Shown here piece after piece: positions 17,811 through 26,284 of a DNA stretch of 64,000 bases. Source of the DNA: JAFAXD01 sp963760435 (GTDB lineage: Bacteria > Pseudomonadota > Alphaproteobacteria > Rhizobiales > Xanthobacteraceae). Position 1 is the first letter of the stretch. Every line of letters begins with the position of its first letter. The stretch is from NCBI GenBank assembly GCA_963760435.1, contig CAVXDE010000043.1:62001-126000 (forward strand), read 5' to 3'. The notes under the pieces are model-generated. The model searched no databases and was not told the DNA's origin. It was given only the letters and a program-made list of their open reading frames with translations. The translations under genes were made by a program, and so were the position numbers.

Positions 17811-19639
17811 GGGACGTCGCACGATTGAAGCGGGCGCTGGCGCTGGTCGCATTCGCCATCCCAGTCGCGATCTATCCGCTGGTCTACTCCGGGAGCTATC
17901 CGGTCGGCGTCGGCATCATTGCCGGCGCGATGGCGGCCGGCACGGTCGGCTTCGTACTGTTGATCGGCTACGCGCACCAGCTGGCGTTCGGCCAGGCCGG
18001 GTTCCTGATGGTGGGCGGATATGCGAACGCGATTTTGACGACGCGCTATCATATCGATCCGTTCGTGGCGCTTCTTATTGGTGTCGTGATCGCCATGATC
18101 ATTGCCTATGTGATCGGCTGGCCGATCATGAAGCTGCGCGGCTTCGTGCTGGCGATGGCGTCGCTGGCGATGCAGCTCATCTTCATCGTGCTTGCGACCG
18201 AGTCGGATTTCGCCGGCGGTGCGCTGGGAACACAGGGTGTGCCGAAGTTCGCGATCTTCGGCATTCGGCTTAGTAGCGACATCGCGTACTATTACGCGGT
18301 CTGGGCAATTGCGCTCATTTGCGTCGCCATTGGCCTCAATATCGACCGCTCGCGCATCGGCCGTGCGCTGAAAGCGATCGCCGCGAGCGAGATGGCGGCG
18401 GGTTCGGTCGGCATCGATGCCATCAAGTACAAGGTGCAGATGTTCGTGGTCAGCGCCGGAATGGCGAGCGCCGCCGGCAGCCTCGGCGCGCACTATCTGC
18501 GCGCCATGGATCCCAATGTCTTTGGTTTCGCCTACAGCCTCAATCTGCTGACCGGCGTGATCATCGGCGGCTTGACCTCCGTCTGGGGCGGCGCGCTCGG
18601 CGCGACGGTCATCACCGGGGTGCGCGAGCTGTTGCGCAGCCTGTCGCTGCCGCTCTGGGAATCCGTGATCATGGGGGCGCTCACGGTCATCGTGCTGATT
18701 GCGTTCCCGGCCGGCCTCGCTGGCGCGATCGGCGCTTTGTTTGATCGCCTAGCGGGGGGTAGCGGAAAAGCGCGCACGGTTTCCGTCGCGCCCGACCCGA
18801 GTGCGCTGTCCAGCCCGAACAGCGCAGCGGCTGCGAACGCCAATGACGTGATCCTGGAAGTGCGCGGTGCGGCGCGCGCGTTCGGCAGTTTGCGCGCCGT
18901 GAACGATGTCAGCTTCACGGTGCCGCGCGGCTCGATCACCACGCTGATCGGCCCGAACGGCGCCGGCAAGACCACGCTGTTCAATCTGATTGGTGGCTAT
19001 CAACCGCTCGATGCCGGCACGGTACGGTTTCTTGAGGAGCCGATCGAAACCCTGCTGCCCGACGAGATTGCGCGGCGCGGCGTCGGCCGCACGTTCCAGA
19101 ACCTGCAATTGTTCGACAACATGACGGTGCTGGAAAACGTGATGTGCGGCCGGCACCGGCTGATGGCGGCGGGGCTCCCGCAAATCTCGGCGCGACTCCC
19201 GTCGGTGCCGCGCGAGGAGCGTGCCGCCGCGCAGCGAGCGCGTGCGGCTCTGGCATTCGTTGGGCTCAACGGCGCCGACGATCTGCGTCCGAACGTGTTG
19301 CCGTTCGGACATCAGCGGCTCGTCGAGGTCGCCCGCGCGCTCGCGCTCGAGCCGACCCTGCTGCTGATGGACGAACCGGCTTCCGGATTGAATGACAGCG
19401 AGACCGAACGCCTGGCGGAGCTGGTGCTGCACATCTGCGCGCTCGGCACCACCGTGCTGATCGTCGAACATGACATGCGCCTGGTGATGGGGCTCGCCGA
19501 CAAAGTCGTCGTCATGCACCACGGGGTGAAGATCGCCGATGGTCCGGTGGAGCAGGTGCGCGCCGACCCGCAGGTGATCGCCGCTTACCTGGGTCACGAA
19601 CCGCATATGGATGGCCATGAGCATGCTGCTGGAGCTTGA
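17807..19639 (+). CDS. LivM-LivG fusion: ABC permease plus ATP-binding domain
   Basis: A single 610-residue protein that joins the second permease and the first ATPase of a Liv-type importer. Residues 1-315 are LivM: membrane helices, AFGQAGFLMVGGYANA and GGLTSVWGGALGA. A linker rich in Ala, Ser and Pro (about 315-345) leads to LivG, with Walker A GPNGAGKTT near residue 382, signature-region PFGHQRLVEVARAL, Walker B LLLMDEP and the C-terminal HEPHMDG. Unlike other joined frames in this window, the linker is clean and in frame, and LivMG fusions are known in rhizobia, so I consider it genuine. Confidence 0.9.
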   Translation: MRDVARLKRALALVAFAIPVAIYPLVYSGSYPVGVGIIAGAMAAGTVGFVLLIGYAHQLAFGQAGFLMVGGYANAILTTRYHIDPFVALLIGVVIAMIIAYVIGWPIMKLRGFVLAMASLAMQLIFIVLATESDFAGGALGTQGVPKFAIFGIRLSSDIAYYYAVWAIALICVAIGLNIDRSRIGRALKAIAASEMAAGSVGIDAIKYKVQMFVVSAGMASAAGSLGAHYLRAMDPNVFGFAYSLNLLTGVIIGGLTSVWGGALGATVITGVRELLRSLSLPLWESVIMGALTVIVLIAFPAGLAGAIGALFDRLAGGSGKARTVSVAPDPSALSSPNSAAAANANDVILEVRGAARAFGSLRAVNDVSFTVPRGSITTLIGPNGAGKTTLFNLIGGYQPLDAGTVRFLEEPIETLLPDEIARRGVGRTFQNLQLFDNMTVLENVMCGRHRLMAAGLPQISARLPSVPREERAAAQRARAALAFVGLNGADDLRPNVLPFGHQRLVEVARALALEPTLLLMDEPASGLNDSETERLAELVLHICALGTTVLIVEHDMRLVMGLADKVVVMHHGVKIADGPVEQVRADPQVIAAYLGHEPHMDGHEHAAGA

Positions 19640-20396
19640 CCGCATCACCAGCGGCTACGGCCGTTTGCCGGTGTTGCGCGACGTGTCGCTCACCGTCGGC
19701 GCGGGTGAGATCGTCGCGTTGATCGGCGCCAACGGTGCGGGCAAGAGCACGCTCCTCAACACCATCATGGGTCTGGTGTCGCTCACGCAGGGGGACGTTC
19801 GCTTTGATGGCCGCTCGATCGCGCGGCTGCCGACGGCTGCGGTCGTACGCGCCGGGATCGCGCAGGTGCCGGAGCGGCGCCAGCTGTTCGGCGCCATGAC
19901 GGTCGAGGAGAACCTGCGGCTCGGCGCCTACGTGTCTGCCGATCGCGCCGCAGTGGCCGAGACCATGGCGCAGCAGTTCCAACAATTCGCGATTCTGGAT
20001 GAGCGCCGGCGGCAGCTGGCGCAGACGCTGAGCGGCGGCGAGCAGCAGATGCTGGCGATCGCGCGGGCCATGATGTCGCGTCCGCGGTTGTTGTTGCTCG
20101 ATGAGCCCTCGCTCGGGCTCGCCCCGCTCATGGTCGAGCGCATCATGGCGCAGATCGTGGCGCTGCGTGAAGCGGGCGGCACCGTGTTGGTGGTCGAGCA
20201 GAACGCGCGCGCCGCGCTTGATGTCGCCGACCGTGGCTATGTGCTGGAGAATGGCCGCGTCACGCTCGCAGGCGCGGCGGCGGAGCTGCTCGGCAATCCG
20301 GCGGTGCAGGATGCCTATCTGGGCGGCCAAGGCGGCAGTGCGCGGGCGATCGAGCAGCGCATCCGCGCCAAGCGGCGCGCGATCCTGGGGCGGTAG
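19611..20396 (+). CDS. livF: Branched-chain-type ABC ATP-binding protein, LivF
   Basis: Second ATPase of the importer, 261 residues. Walker A is GANGAGKST, the signature is LSGGEQQM, Walker B LLLLDEPSLGL, and VVEQNARAAL is typical of LivF. It overlaps the LivMG gene by 29 bases; three ATGs (19611, 19617, 19623) are possible starts. The operon thus encodes binding protein, LivH, LivMG and LivF, a complete importer. Confidence 0.92.
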   Translation: MAMSMLLELDRITSGYGRLPVLRDVSLTVGAGEIVALIGANGAGKSTLLNTIMGLVSLTQGDVRFDGRSIARLPTAAVVRAGIAQVPERRQLFGAMTVEENLRLGAYVSADRAAVAETMAQQFQQFAILDERRRQLAQTLSGGEQQMLAIARAMMSRPRLLLLDEPSLGLAPLMVERIMAQIVALREAGGTVLVVEQNARAALDVADRGYVLENGRVTLAGAAAELLGNPAVQDAYLGGQGGSARAIEQRIRAKRRAILGR

Positions 20397-20399
20397 ACG

Positions 20400-20565
20400 T
20401 GATGAAATCAAGTTCGAGCAGGTTTCCAGAACTCGTCATTGCGAGGCGCGCAGCGCCGAAGCAATCCAGAGCCCAGGGTTGTGGCCCCTGGATTGCTTCG
20501 CTTCGCTCGCAATGACGATGTATGTGGCTGGTGCTTCGATTCAACCTCAACGCATCGTGCCTTTT
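20400..20565. repeat. Intergenic repeat element, copy B
   Basis: Inverted, near-identical copy of the element at 6739-6920. It contains CATTGCGAGG...GAAGCAATCC and its complement, able to form a long hairpin, and lies between the convergent livF and glutathione peroxidase genes. No coding capacity. Confidence 0.8.
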
Positions 20566-20573
20566 AGCTCGGC

Positions 20574-21140
20574 TTACTCGTTGCCGAGTTCCTTGGCGAT
20601 CGCGGTGATCACGCGCGTATCGGTCGGCTCAACGGCGCTCGGAAACGCGGCCGCGATGTGGCCGTCGCGGCCGATCAGATATTTGTGGAAGTTCCATTGC
20701 GGCGTCGCATTGGGCAATTCGCCCGCGGCCCATTTGTAGAACGGGTGCGCGTTCGCGCCCTTCACGTCCGCCTTGGCGGTGATCGGGAACGTCACGCCAT
20801 ACTGGTGGTGCGCGGTCTCATTGATCTCGGCGGCGCCGCCCGGTTCCTGGCCGCCGAAATCGTTCGACGGCACGCCGACGAGCAGCAGTCCGCGATCCTT
20901 GAAGCGCGTCCAGACGTCCTGGAGCCCGGCATATTGCGGCGTATATCCGCACAGCGATGCGGTGTTCACCACCAGGATCGGTTTGCCGGCGTAATCGGCG
21001 AGCCGGATGGTGCCGCCGTCGAGGGCCGGAAAGCTGAACGCAAACGCTGTGAGTTTGCTCATCGCGGGAGCCTGGGCAAGCGCGGGGCTTGCGGCGAGCC
21101 CGGCGAGGAGACCAAGAATACTGCGGCGATCGGTGACCAT
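20574..21140 (-). CDS. Exported glutathione/thioredoxin peroxidase
   Basis: Reduces hydrogen or lipid peroxides with a thiol donor. It has 188 residues. The catalytic tetrad is visible: C64 (NTASLCGYT), Q98 (FGGQEPG), and W149 with N150 (PQWNFHKYL). Cys rather than selenocysteine is used. The N-terminus (DRRSILGLLAGLAASPALA) is a signal sequence with a twin Arg, possibly Tat. It lies on the same strand as the binding protein at 21188 and may be its distal partner. Confidence 0.9.
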   Translation of the reverse strand: MVTDRRSILGLLAGLAASPALAQAPAMSKLTAFAFSFPALDGGTIRLADYAGKPILVVNTASLCGYTPQYAGLQDVWTRFKDRGLLLVGVPSNDFGGQEPGGAAEINETAHHQYGVTFPITAKADVKGANAHPFYKWAAGELPNATPQWNFHKYLIGRDGHIAAAFPSAVEPTDTRVITAIAKELGNE

Positions 21141-21187
21141 GGCGTCATCCTACTTGGCTTATCGATCATCCGCCAGCGCGGTGGTTC

Positions 21188-22351
21188 TCAATTCACCTCA
21201 TAGCCGAACCAATCCTTCGCCAGCACGATCTGGCCCTTGGCCGCGTCCCATTTGTAGATGCGGTAGGACTGCCGCAGGCGGTAGTGATTGTCCTTGGTCC
21301 ATTCGATCGGGCCGCCGCGCAGGCCTTTGACATCGACCTTGAGGTTTTCCAACGCCGTCGTCAGCGTCGCAGCTGTCGCCGGGGAGCCGGCCTGCTTCAG
21401 CGCCGCCTCGATTACAAGGCCGCCAATCCAGCCTTCGGTCATCTGGCTAGCGGGATATTCGCTGCCCGCCTTGGCGACCGCAGCCGCGATCTCTTTCTGG
21501 ACCGGCAGGCCGTCCTGGAACAACGCATTGGCGCCAATCACGTAGAGCTCCTGATCCTTGCGCCGCTTGAGCTCATCTTCGGCTTCCTGGTGCGCCCAGG
21601 TGAGAAAGCTACCCTGCCAGCCCAGGCCGCGCAGTGCCTCATAGGTGCGCAATTGCGTAACCCACGGCGCCCATGCGTAGACCCAGTTCGGTTTCGCGGC
21701 TTTCAGTTTGGTGGCGAATGGCGCGTAGTCGGTCGTCGCCGGTGGGATGATCTCCTTATCCACCACGGTCATGCCGAGCGTGCTCGCCTGGCCTTCGGCG
21801 AAGTCGACTTCGGCGCGCGAGATCGGGATGGTCATGCCGGCAAGGCCGATGCGCACCCGATCCGTCGCGGTGTTCTTGATGAAACTGAGCGCGGCGCTGC
21901 TGTCGAGGTTGGACGCGAATGCGCTGGTGCAGAACTGCCCCGACTCGGCCGGTGGATAAACTTCCTTGGGACAGACCGCGCCGACAAACATCAGCGGCAC
22001 GTCGGCGCGTTTGGCTTCGGCGATCACCGGCGCGTAGGTCGAAGACAAACTCGAGTCAATCAGGAGAATCGCGTTCTCCTGCCCGACCAACTGCCGGGCA
22101 TTTGCGGCCGCCTTCTGCGGATCGGCCTGGTCGTCAAGAATGCGGAGCTTGACTGGTTTGCCGTTGATGCCGCCGGCCGCGTTGATGCGATCGATGTAGA
22201 TACGCAGCCCTTCGACCGGCGGCGCGGTGGTCGAGGCCGAGGGCCCGGTCAGCGCTCCGGTCAGCCCGATGACGTAGGCGTCTTGGGCTTTGGCTGGGGT
22301 GGCGAGCATCGCCACAACGGCCAAGCCCGCCGCACTCGTGAGTATTCGCAT
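21188..22351 (-). CDS. Branched-chain-type ABC solute-binding protein (orphan)
   Basis: 387 residues from the ATG at 22351, preceded by GGGAGGAC. The signal peptide ends AKA-Q. Peripla_BP_6 features include YVIGLTGALTGPSASTT, QKAAANARQLVGQENAI and the AGMTIPISRAEVDF hinge. No permease or ATPase is adjacent, so it must use another Liv system. It follows the luciferase-type oxidoreductase gene on the same strand, so it may feed that enzyme's substrate and share its MarR control. Confidence 0.88.
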   Translation of the reverse strand: MRILTSAAGLAVVAMLATPAKAQDAYVIGLTGALTGPSASTTAPPVEGLRIYIDRINAAGGINGKPVKLRILDDQADPQKAAANARQLVGQENAILLIDSSLSSTYAPVIAEAKRADVPLMFVGAVCPKEVYPPAESGQFCTSAFASNLDSSAALSFIKNTATDRVRIGLAGMTIPISRAEVDFAEGQASTLGMTVVDKEIIPPATTDYAPFATKLKAAKPNWVYAWAPWVTQLRTYEALRGLGWQGSFLTWAHQEAEDELKRRKDQELYVIGANALFQDGLPVQKEIAAAVAKAGSEYPASQMTEGWIGGLVIEAALKQAGSPATAATLTTALENLKVDVKGLRGGPIEWTKDNHYRLRQSYRIYKWDAAKGQIVLAKDWFGYEVN

Positions 22352-22474
22352 CGTCCTCCCAGTCATATCCCTGCAGTCCCGGCAACCCCCGGCGCCTTAT
22401 GGCACAGCCATGCGGGCGCGAGCGAGATCACCGGGACATCCCGGCTATGACAACGGAGGGCTTGCGATCAAACC

Positions 22475-23554
22475 TTAGGCAGCGCGCTGCTTGTGCTCGC
22501 CGTCGAACGCGGGGGCGACATCGCGCATGAAGCGATCCATCTCTTCCTTCACCTGCGTGTGCGGCTTGAGGCCGACATTGAAGTAGAGGATCACCTCGGA
22601 GAAGCCGGCCGCTTCGACTTTCTTCAGCGTGTCGGTGATGCCGGCCGTGGTGCCGATCAGCACCGAGTTCTCGGTGAGGTCCTGAGGCTTCACCTTGCTC
22701 AGCTTGTCGACCATGTCGATGAAATAGCGATAGCTCGGCGGTGCGGTTTTGGGGTCGCCGGGCAGGGCGGGGATCACGCACTCTTTGTAGTAGCGGATCT
22801 GGCGTGCGCGCTGCGCGGCTTCCTGCTCGGGCGTGTCAGCGAAGTGCGTGAAGTAGCTGCACATCAGGCGGCCCGGTTTCTTGCCGTGCTTGGCGCAGGT
22901 CTCGTTGTAGAGGTCGGCCACCTGCTTGAGCCCGCCGAAGCTCATCGACGCTGCGAATGGCGCAACGATCAGTCCGCAGCCAAGCCGCGCCGCAAGCTCG
23001 ATCGAGGGTTTGGAGAACGAGCCCACATAGGTCGGGAGCGGCTTTTGCACCGGCTTCGGTGTGATGCGGACGTTCTTGAACTGGTAGTGCTTACCTTCAT
23101 GCGAGATGCGCTCATCGCCTTCGGCCAACCAAAGCCTCCGGATGACTTCCATTCCTTCTTCGAAGATGCCCTGGTTGTCGTCGAAGTCGACGTGGAACGG
23201 CTCGTATTCGCGGCGGTCATACCCGCGCCCGGCGGCAAAATCGACGCGGCCGTTGCTGAGCAGATCGAGCGTCGCCCATTGCTCGGCCACGCGGATCGGA
23301 TGATGCAGCGGCGTCACGGTAACGGCCGGTGCGAGCCGGATCCGGCTGGTGCGCGCCGCGATGTAGGAGAGCACCAGGTCGGGGCAGGAGAGGACGCCGA
23401 GCGAGTTGAAGTGATGCTCGCCGATCCAGGCCGAATGCATGCCGAGGCTTTCCGCGTAGAGCGCCTCGTCGGTGATGTTTGAAACGAAGGTGTTGGCCGA
23501 ACGGGTGTTGTTTTCGTAGCGATTGTCGCTCAGCGTGAAATAGCCAAAGTCCAT
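22475..23554 (-). CDS. LLM-class flavin-dependent oxidoreductase (bacterial luciferase-like)
   Basis: TIM-barrel monooxygenase using reduced FMN, 359 residues. Family marks are the N-terminal MDFGYFTLSDNRYEN strand, SAWIGEHHFNSLG with the conserved His pair, RIRLAPAVTVTPLHHPIRVAEQ, and RVDFAAGRGYD. It is transcribed away from a MarR gene 96 bases distant, with a palindromic operator in between. The substrate is not predictable. Confidence 0.88.
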   Translation of the reverse strand: MDFGYFTLSDNRYENNTRSANTFVSNITDEALYAESLGMHSAWIGEHHFNSLGVLSCPDLVLSYIAARTSRIRLAPAVTVTPLHHPIRVAEQWATLDLLSNGRVDFAAGRGYDRREYEPFHVDFDDNQGIFEEGMEVIRRLWLAEGDERISHEGKHYQFKNVRITPKPVQKPLPTYVGSFSKPSIELAARLGCGLIVAPFAASMSFGGLKQVADLYNETCAKHGKKPGRLMCSYFTHFADTPEQEAAQRARQIRYYKECVIPALPGDPKTAPPSYRYFIDMVDKLSKVKPQDLTENSVLIGTTAGITDTLKKVEAAGFSEVILYFNVGLKPHTQVKEEMDRFMRDVAPAFDGEHKQRAA

Positions 23555-23603
23555 CGTGTCCTCCCTGGAAGCGAGACTTGCGTACTCTGCTGCCGGTCAG
23601 CTT

Positions 23604-23634
23604 AATTGCAAAAGCAACTGTTGTAAATGCAATT
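23604..23634. promoter_or_regulatory. Probable MarR operator between the oxidoreductase and MarR genes
   Basis: AATTGCA and TGCAATT form the outer arms of a 31-base dyad centred on the T at 23619; 11 of 15 positions per arm match. It sits in the 96-base gap between two divergent starts, where it could cover both promoters. An in-frame ATG at 23627 falls inside the dyad, which argues for the later MarR start at 23651. Confidence 0.6.
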
Positions 23635-23650
23635 TTTTTGCGATATTGGA

Positions 23651-24184
23651 ATGACCATGACGGACCATCCGCAGCGCCTCGATCTCGACGAGTACCTCCC
23701 GTACCTGATCAACCGGGTCGGCTCGGTCATGGCGCTGCGTTTCGGCGAGGACGTGCTGGCCCCGGTCGGCCTGAGTATCGCGATGTGGCGCGTGCTGGTG
23801 GCGATTTCCAGCACGGGCGAGCAGCGGCACACCGACCTCGCCAACCTGACCAGCATCGAGGTGTCCACCCTCTCGCGCATCGTGACCCGATTGGTCCGCA
23901 TGGGCCTGGTGGCGCGCGCGCCGTCCAAGACCAGCGGCCGCGAAGTCGCGGTTGCGCTCACCGCCCGCGGTCGCGACCTGGTCAATCGGCTGATCCCGTT
24001 CGGCTTGCAGTACGAGACGATCGCGAGCTCGGGGTTGAGCGAGCAGGACATCGCCACGCTGCGCGACCTGCTGCGGCGTATCTACGCCAACCTGGTCGAA
24101 GCCGAGCCCCTCGTTATGGAGCCGGCCGGCAAAGCGCCGGCTCGCCTCAGCGCCCGCGCGCCTTTGGGTTTGCCAGAGCGCTGA
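23651..24184 (+). CDS. MarR-family transcriptional regulator
   Basis: Ligand-responsive repressor, 177 residues from the ATG at 23651. The winged-helix core is clear: HTDLANLTSIEVSTLSRIVTRLVRMGLV, followed by the wing SGREVAVALTARG. It is divergent to the oxidoreductase gene and probably controls it and itself through the dyad at 23604-23634. Its last 38 bases overlap the 3' end of the convergent TetR gene. Confidence 0.88.
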   Translation: MTMTDHPQRLDLDEYLPYLINRVGSVMALRFGEDVLAPVGLSIAMWRVLVAISSTGEQRHTDLANLTSIEVSTLSRIVTRLVRMGLVARAPSKTSGREVAVALTARGRDLVNRLIPFGLQYETIASSGLSEQDIATLRDLLRRIYANLVEAEPLVMEPAGKAPARLSARAPLGLPER

Positions 24185-24794
24185 TCGCAAGCCGGACATA
24201 TTCGGTCGAGATGCGCTCCAGCGAGGCGTTCTCCTTGCCGTACCAAGCCGACACGGCATTAAGCATTCCCAGGAGCGCCAAGGTGGCGAGCCGCGGGTCG
24301 ATGTCGGGCCGGAACTCGCCGCGACGAACCCCGTCTTTGATCACGTCGGCGATCACGCGCTCAATGCCGTGCGACCACTTGGCGATGCGCCGACGGCTCG
24401 CGCGCGGCAGGTATTGGCGCTCGTTGAGAAAGACGCGGACATAGTCGGCGGTGTCGAGCAGGGGCATCAGGTGCGCGCGCACCAGCGCGGCAATCTTTTC
24501 GCTCGCGGTGCCGGCACCCGATGCAATTGCCCGCGCGCGTTCGTGGAAGTCCTCGACGCCCTGCATGCAGACGGTTTCGAGCGCAACCTCCTTGGACGGG
24601 AAATAGTAGTAGAGACTCGCCTGCCGGATCCCGAGCAAGTCGGCGATCTGCTGCGTTGTCGCGCCATGATAGCCGTGCTGCGCAAAGACACGCGCGGCTG
24701 CGTCAAGTATTTCACCGGACCGACGGCGTCTGCCCGCGCCCTTGCGCCGCGCAGGCGTTTTGTTTGTTTGTTGCGTGGCGGCCCGGTCCGGCAT
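24147..24794 (-). CDS. TetR-family transcriptional regulator
   Basis: 215 residues. The N-terminal helix-turn-helix is GYHGATTQQIADLLGIRQAS followed by LYYYFPSKEVAL, the standard TetR pattern. It lies nine bases after the EutA-like gene and on the same strand, so it is probably the last gene of the Rieske/cupin/EutA operon. It is the best candidate to bind the palindrome in the divergent promoter at 29351-29366. Confidence 0.88.
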   Translation of the reverse strand: MPDRAATQQTNKTPARRKGAGRRRRSGEILDAAARVFAQHGYHGATTQQIADLLGIRQASLYYYFPSKEVALETVCMQGVEDFHERARAIASGAGTASEKIAALVRAHLMPLLDTADYVRVFLNERQYLPRASRRRIAKWSHGIERVIADVIKDGVRRGEFRPDIDPRLATLALLGMLNAVSAWYGKENASLERISTEYVRLAISALANPKARGR

Positions 24795-24802
24795 CGATCG
24801 CG

Positions 24803-26284
24803 CTACGCGACTTGCGGGAAGACCAGCGATTTGATCACTACCGGCACCGCGCCGGAGCCATCCAGCATGGCGCCGATATCGATGTAGTCGAACTCCTTGA
24901 GCTCGAGTTCGTCGATTGAGACGACAGGGTTCGCGACCATGGTTTCCTCGCGCAGGTGAATCCCGAGTAGTCCACCCACATCGCCGTCGCCGGCCAGGAT
25001 GATCGGCTTGTCGTGTCCCAGTGTCGGGCCAAGTCCATCAGCAACGCCGCGGCAGAACGCGTCGAGGCGCGCGAAGCTGGCGGAGCCGGACCATGAGACG
25101 AACAACGCGACGGTATCGGTGAGCTCAAGTCGATTGAGCTCATCAGCAATGGCTGTCGCAATCCCGCCCGTGTCGATCTCATCGCTGAAGCTGAAAGCGG
25201 GCGTCACGACCGGAATATTGCGCAGCGGCAGCGTGCTGGATGGCGAGACAAAAATCGTATTGCCGGAGACCTGGGTCGCGTACTGGGCCGCGCCGATTAC
25301 GGTCGCCCGGATATGTTCCACCGGCGCCTCGAGCGGCGCGCCAAATTGGCCGACGCGGGCGCGGATCTCGCGCGCCAACGCGGCGCCGAGATCACCAAAG
25401 CGCGTCGCTTCGCGATCATAGATGTATTCCGAGACGCCGCCCGAAAACATCAGCGTTCCAATCTGGCCATGCCAGCCCAGAGGTTTGGTGCGCAGCAGTG
25501 AGTGGCTGTCCACGACGGGTGAACCGCCGCGCATGGCCTCGAGCAGGCAATCCGCCATGTGTTTGGTCAGTTGTTGGATGGCGGCTTGATCCAGTTTTGT
25601 CCCGAGCTCAACGTTCAATCCCAGCTCAGTCGCGAACCGCCGCCCGGCAGGCTCAACCCGTGTGACCGTCCCGTCATCCGCAAAACAAATCAACCGGGCA
25701 CCGACATCGATCGCGGTCGCGGCCGCGACACGGCCTTCGACACACACCGCAATCTTGGACGTGCCGCCGCCGACGTCCACGTTCATCACCGCGGTGCTGT
25801 CCCGGATCGAGCGCGCGACCGCACCCGAGCCGTGCGCGGCCAGCACCGTCTCGAGACTGTCGCCGGCGCTCACTGCAACGAGCTTGCCGGCCTCACGTGC
25901 AAACACGTCGCCGATACCGCGGGCATTGCTGCGTGCGACCGCAACGCCGGTGAGGATCAGCGCGCCGGTGTCGATCTCCTCCGGGGTGATCATCGCGTCC
26001 TTGTAGGCCTGCGCGATGAAGGCGCCGAGCGCCTCGGCGTCGATGGTGTTTGTATCGGTATAGGGGGTAAGCAGGATGTCCGAGTTGTAGAACACCTCGC
26101 GCTCGCTCACGACGTAGCGGGCGTCGAGCCGTTCCATCACGATGCGGGAGAACACGAGGTGCGAGGTCGAGGAGCCGATATCGACGCCGACGCTGATCAG
26201 GCGAATCTCGTCCTCGCCTTCCAGCGAGCGTCCCGCGTTGGAGAAGAAAATGCGGCCGCCGGAATCGTCGAGGCCAGCGCTCAT
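24803..26284 (-). CDS. eutA: EutA-like ASKHA ATPase (ethanolamine ammonia-lyase reactivase homologue), copy 1
   Basis: 493 residues from the ATG at 26284, close to EutA length. ASKHA nucleotide-binding motifs are phosphate-1 SVGVDIGSSTSH (residues 31-41), phosphate-2 MNVDVGGGTSKIAV and the adenosine motif LMFSGGVSEYIY. In known systems EutA removes damaged cobalamin from ethanolamine ammonia-lyase. No EutB or EutC is in the window; the neighbours are oxygenase and cupin genes. In the raw sequence the frame runs into the upstream cupin gene without a stop, giving 898 codons, but dropping one base near 26309-26317 restores a cupin stop that overlaps this start as ATGA. I therefore annotate two genes. 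Confidence 0.8.
   Translation of the reverse strand: MSAGLDDSGGRIFFSNAGRSLEGEDEIRLISVGVDIGSSTSHLVFSRIVMERLDARYVVSEREVFYNSDILLTPYTDTNTIDAEALGAFIAQAYKDAMITPEEIDTGALILTGVAVARSNARGIGDVFAREAGKLVAVSAGDSLETVLAAHGSGAVARSIRDSTAVMNVDVGGGTSKIAVCVEGRVAAATAIDVGARLICFADDGTVTRVEPAGRRFATELGLNVELGTKLDQAAIQQLTKHMADCLLEAMRGGSPVVDSHSLLRTKPLGWHGQIGTLMFSGGVSEYIYDREATRFGDLGAALAREIRARVGQFGAPLEAPVEHIRATVIGAAQYATQVSGNTIFVSPSSTLPLRNIPVVTPAFSFSDEIDTGGIATAIADELNRLELTDTVALFVSWSGSASFARLDAFCRGVADGLGPTLGHDKPIILAGDGDVGGLLGIHLREETMVANPVVSIDELELKEFDYIDIGAMLDGSGAVPVVIKSLVFPQVA

Noticed and set aside
16002..17852. 616-codon open frame on the minus strand
   Set aside because: It lies antisense to the binding protein and LivH genes, has a low-complexity Arg/Glu/His/Asp composition typical of a mirror frame in G+C-rich DNA, and shows no domain.
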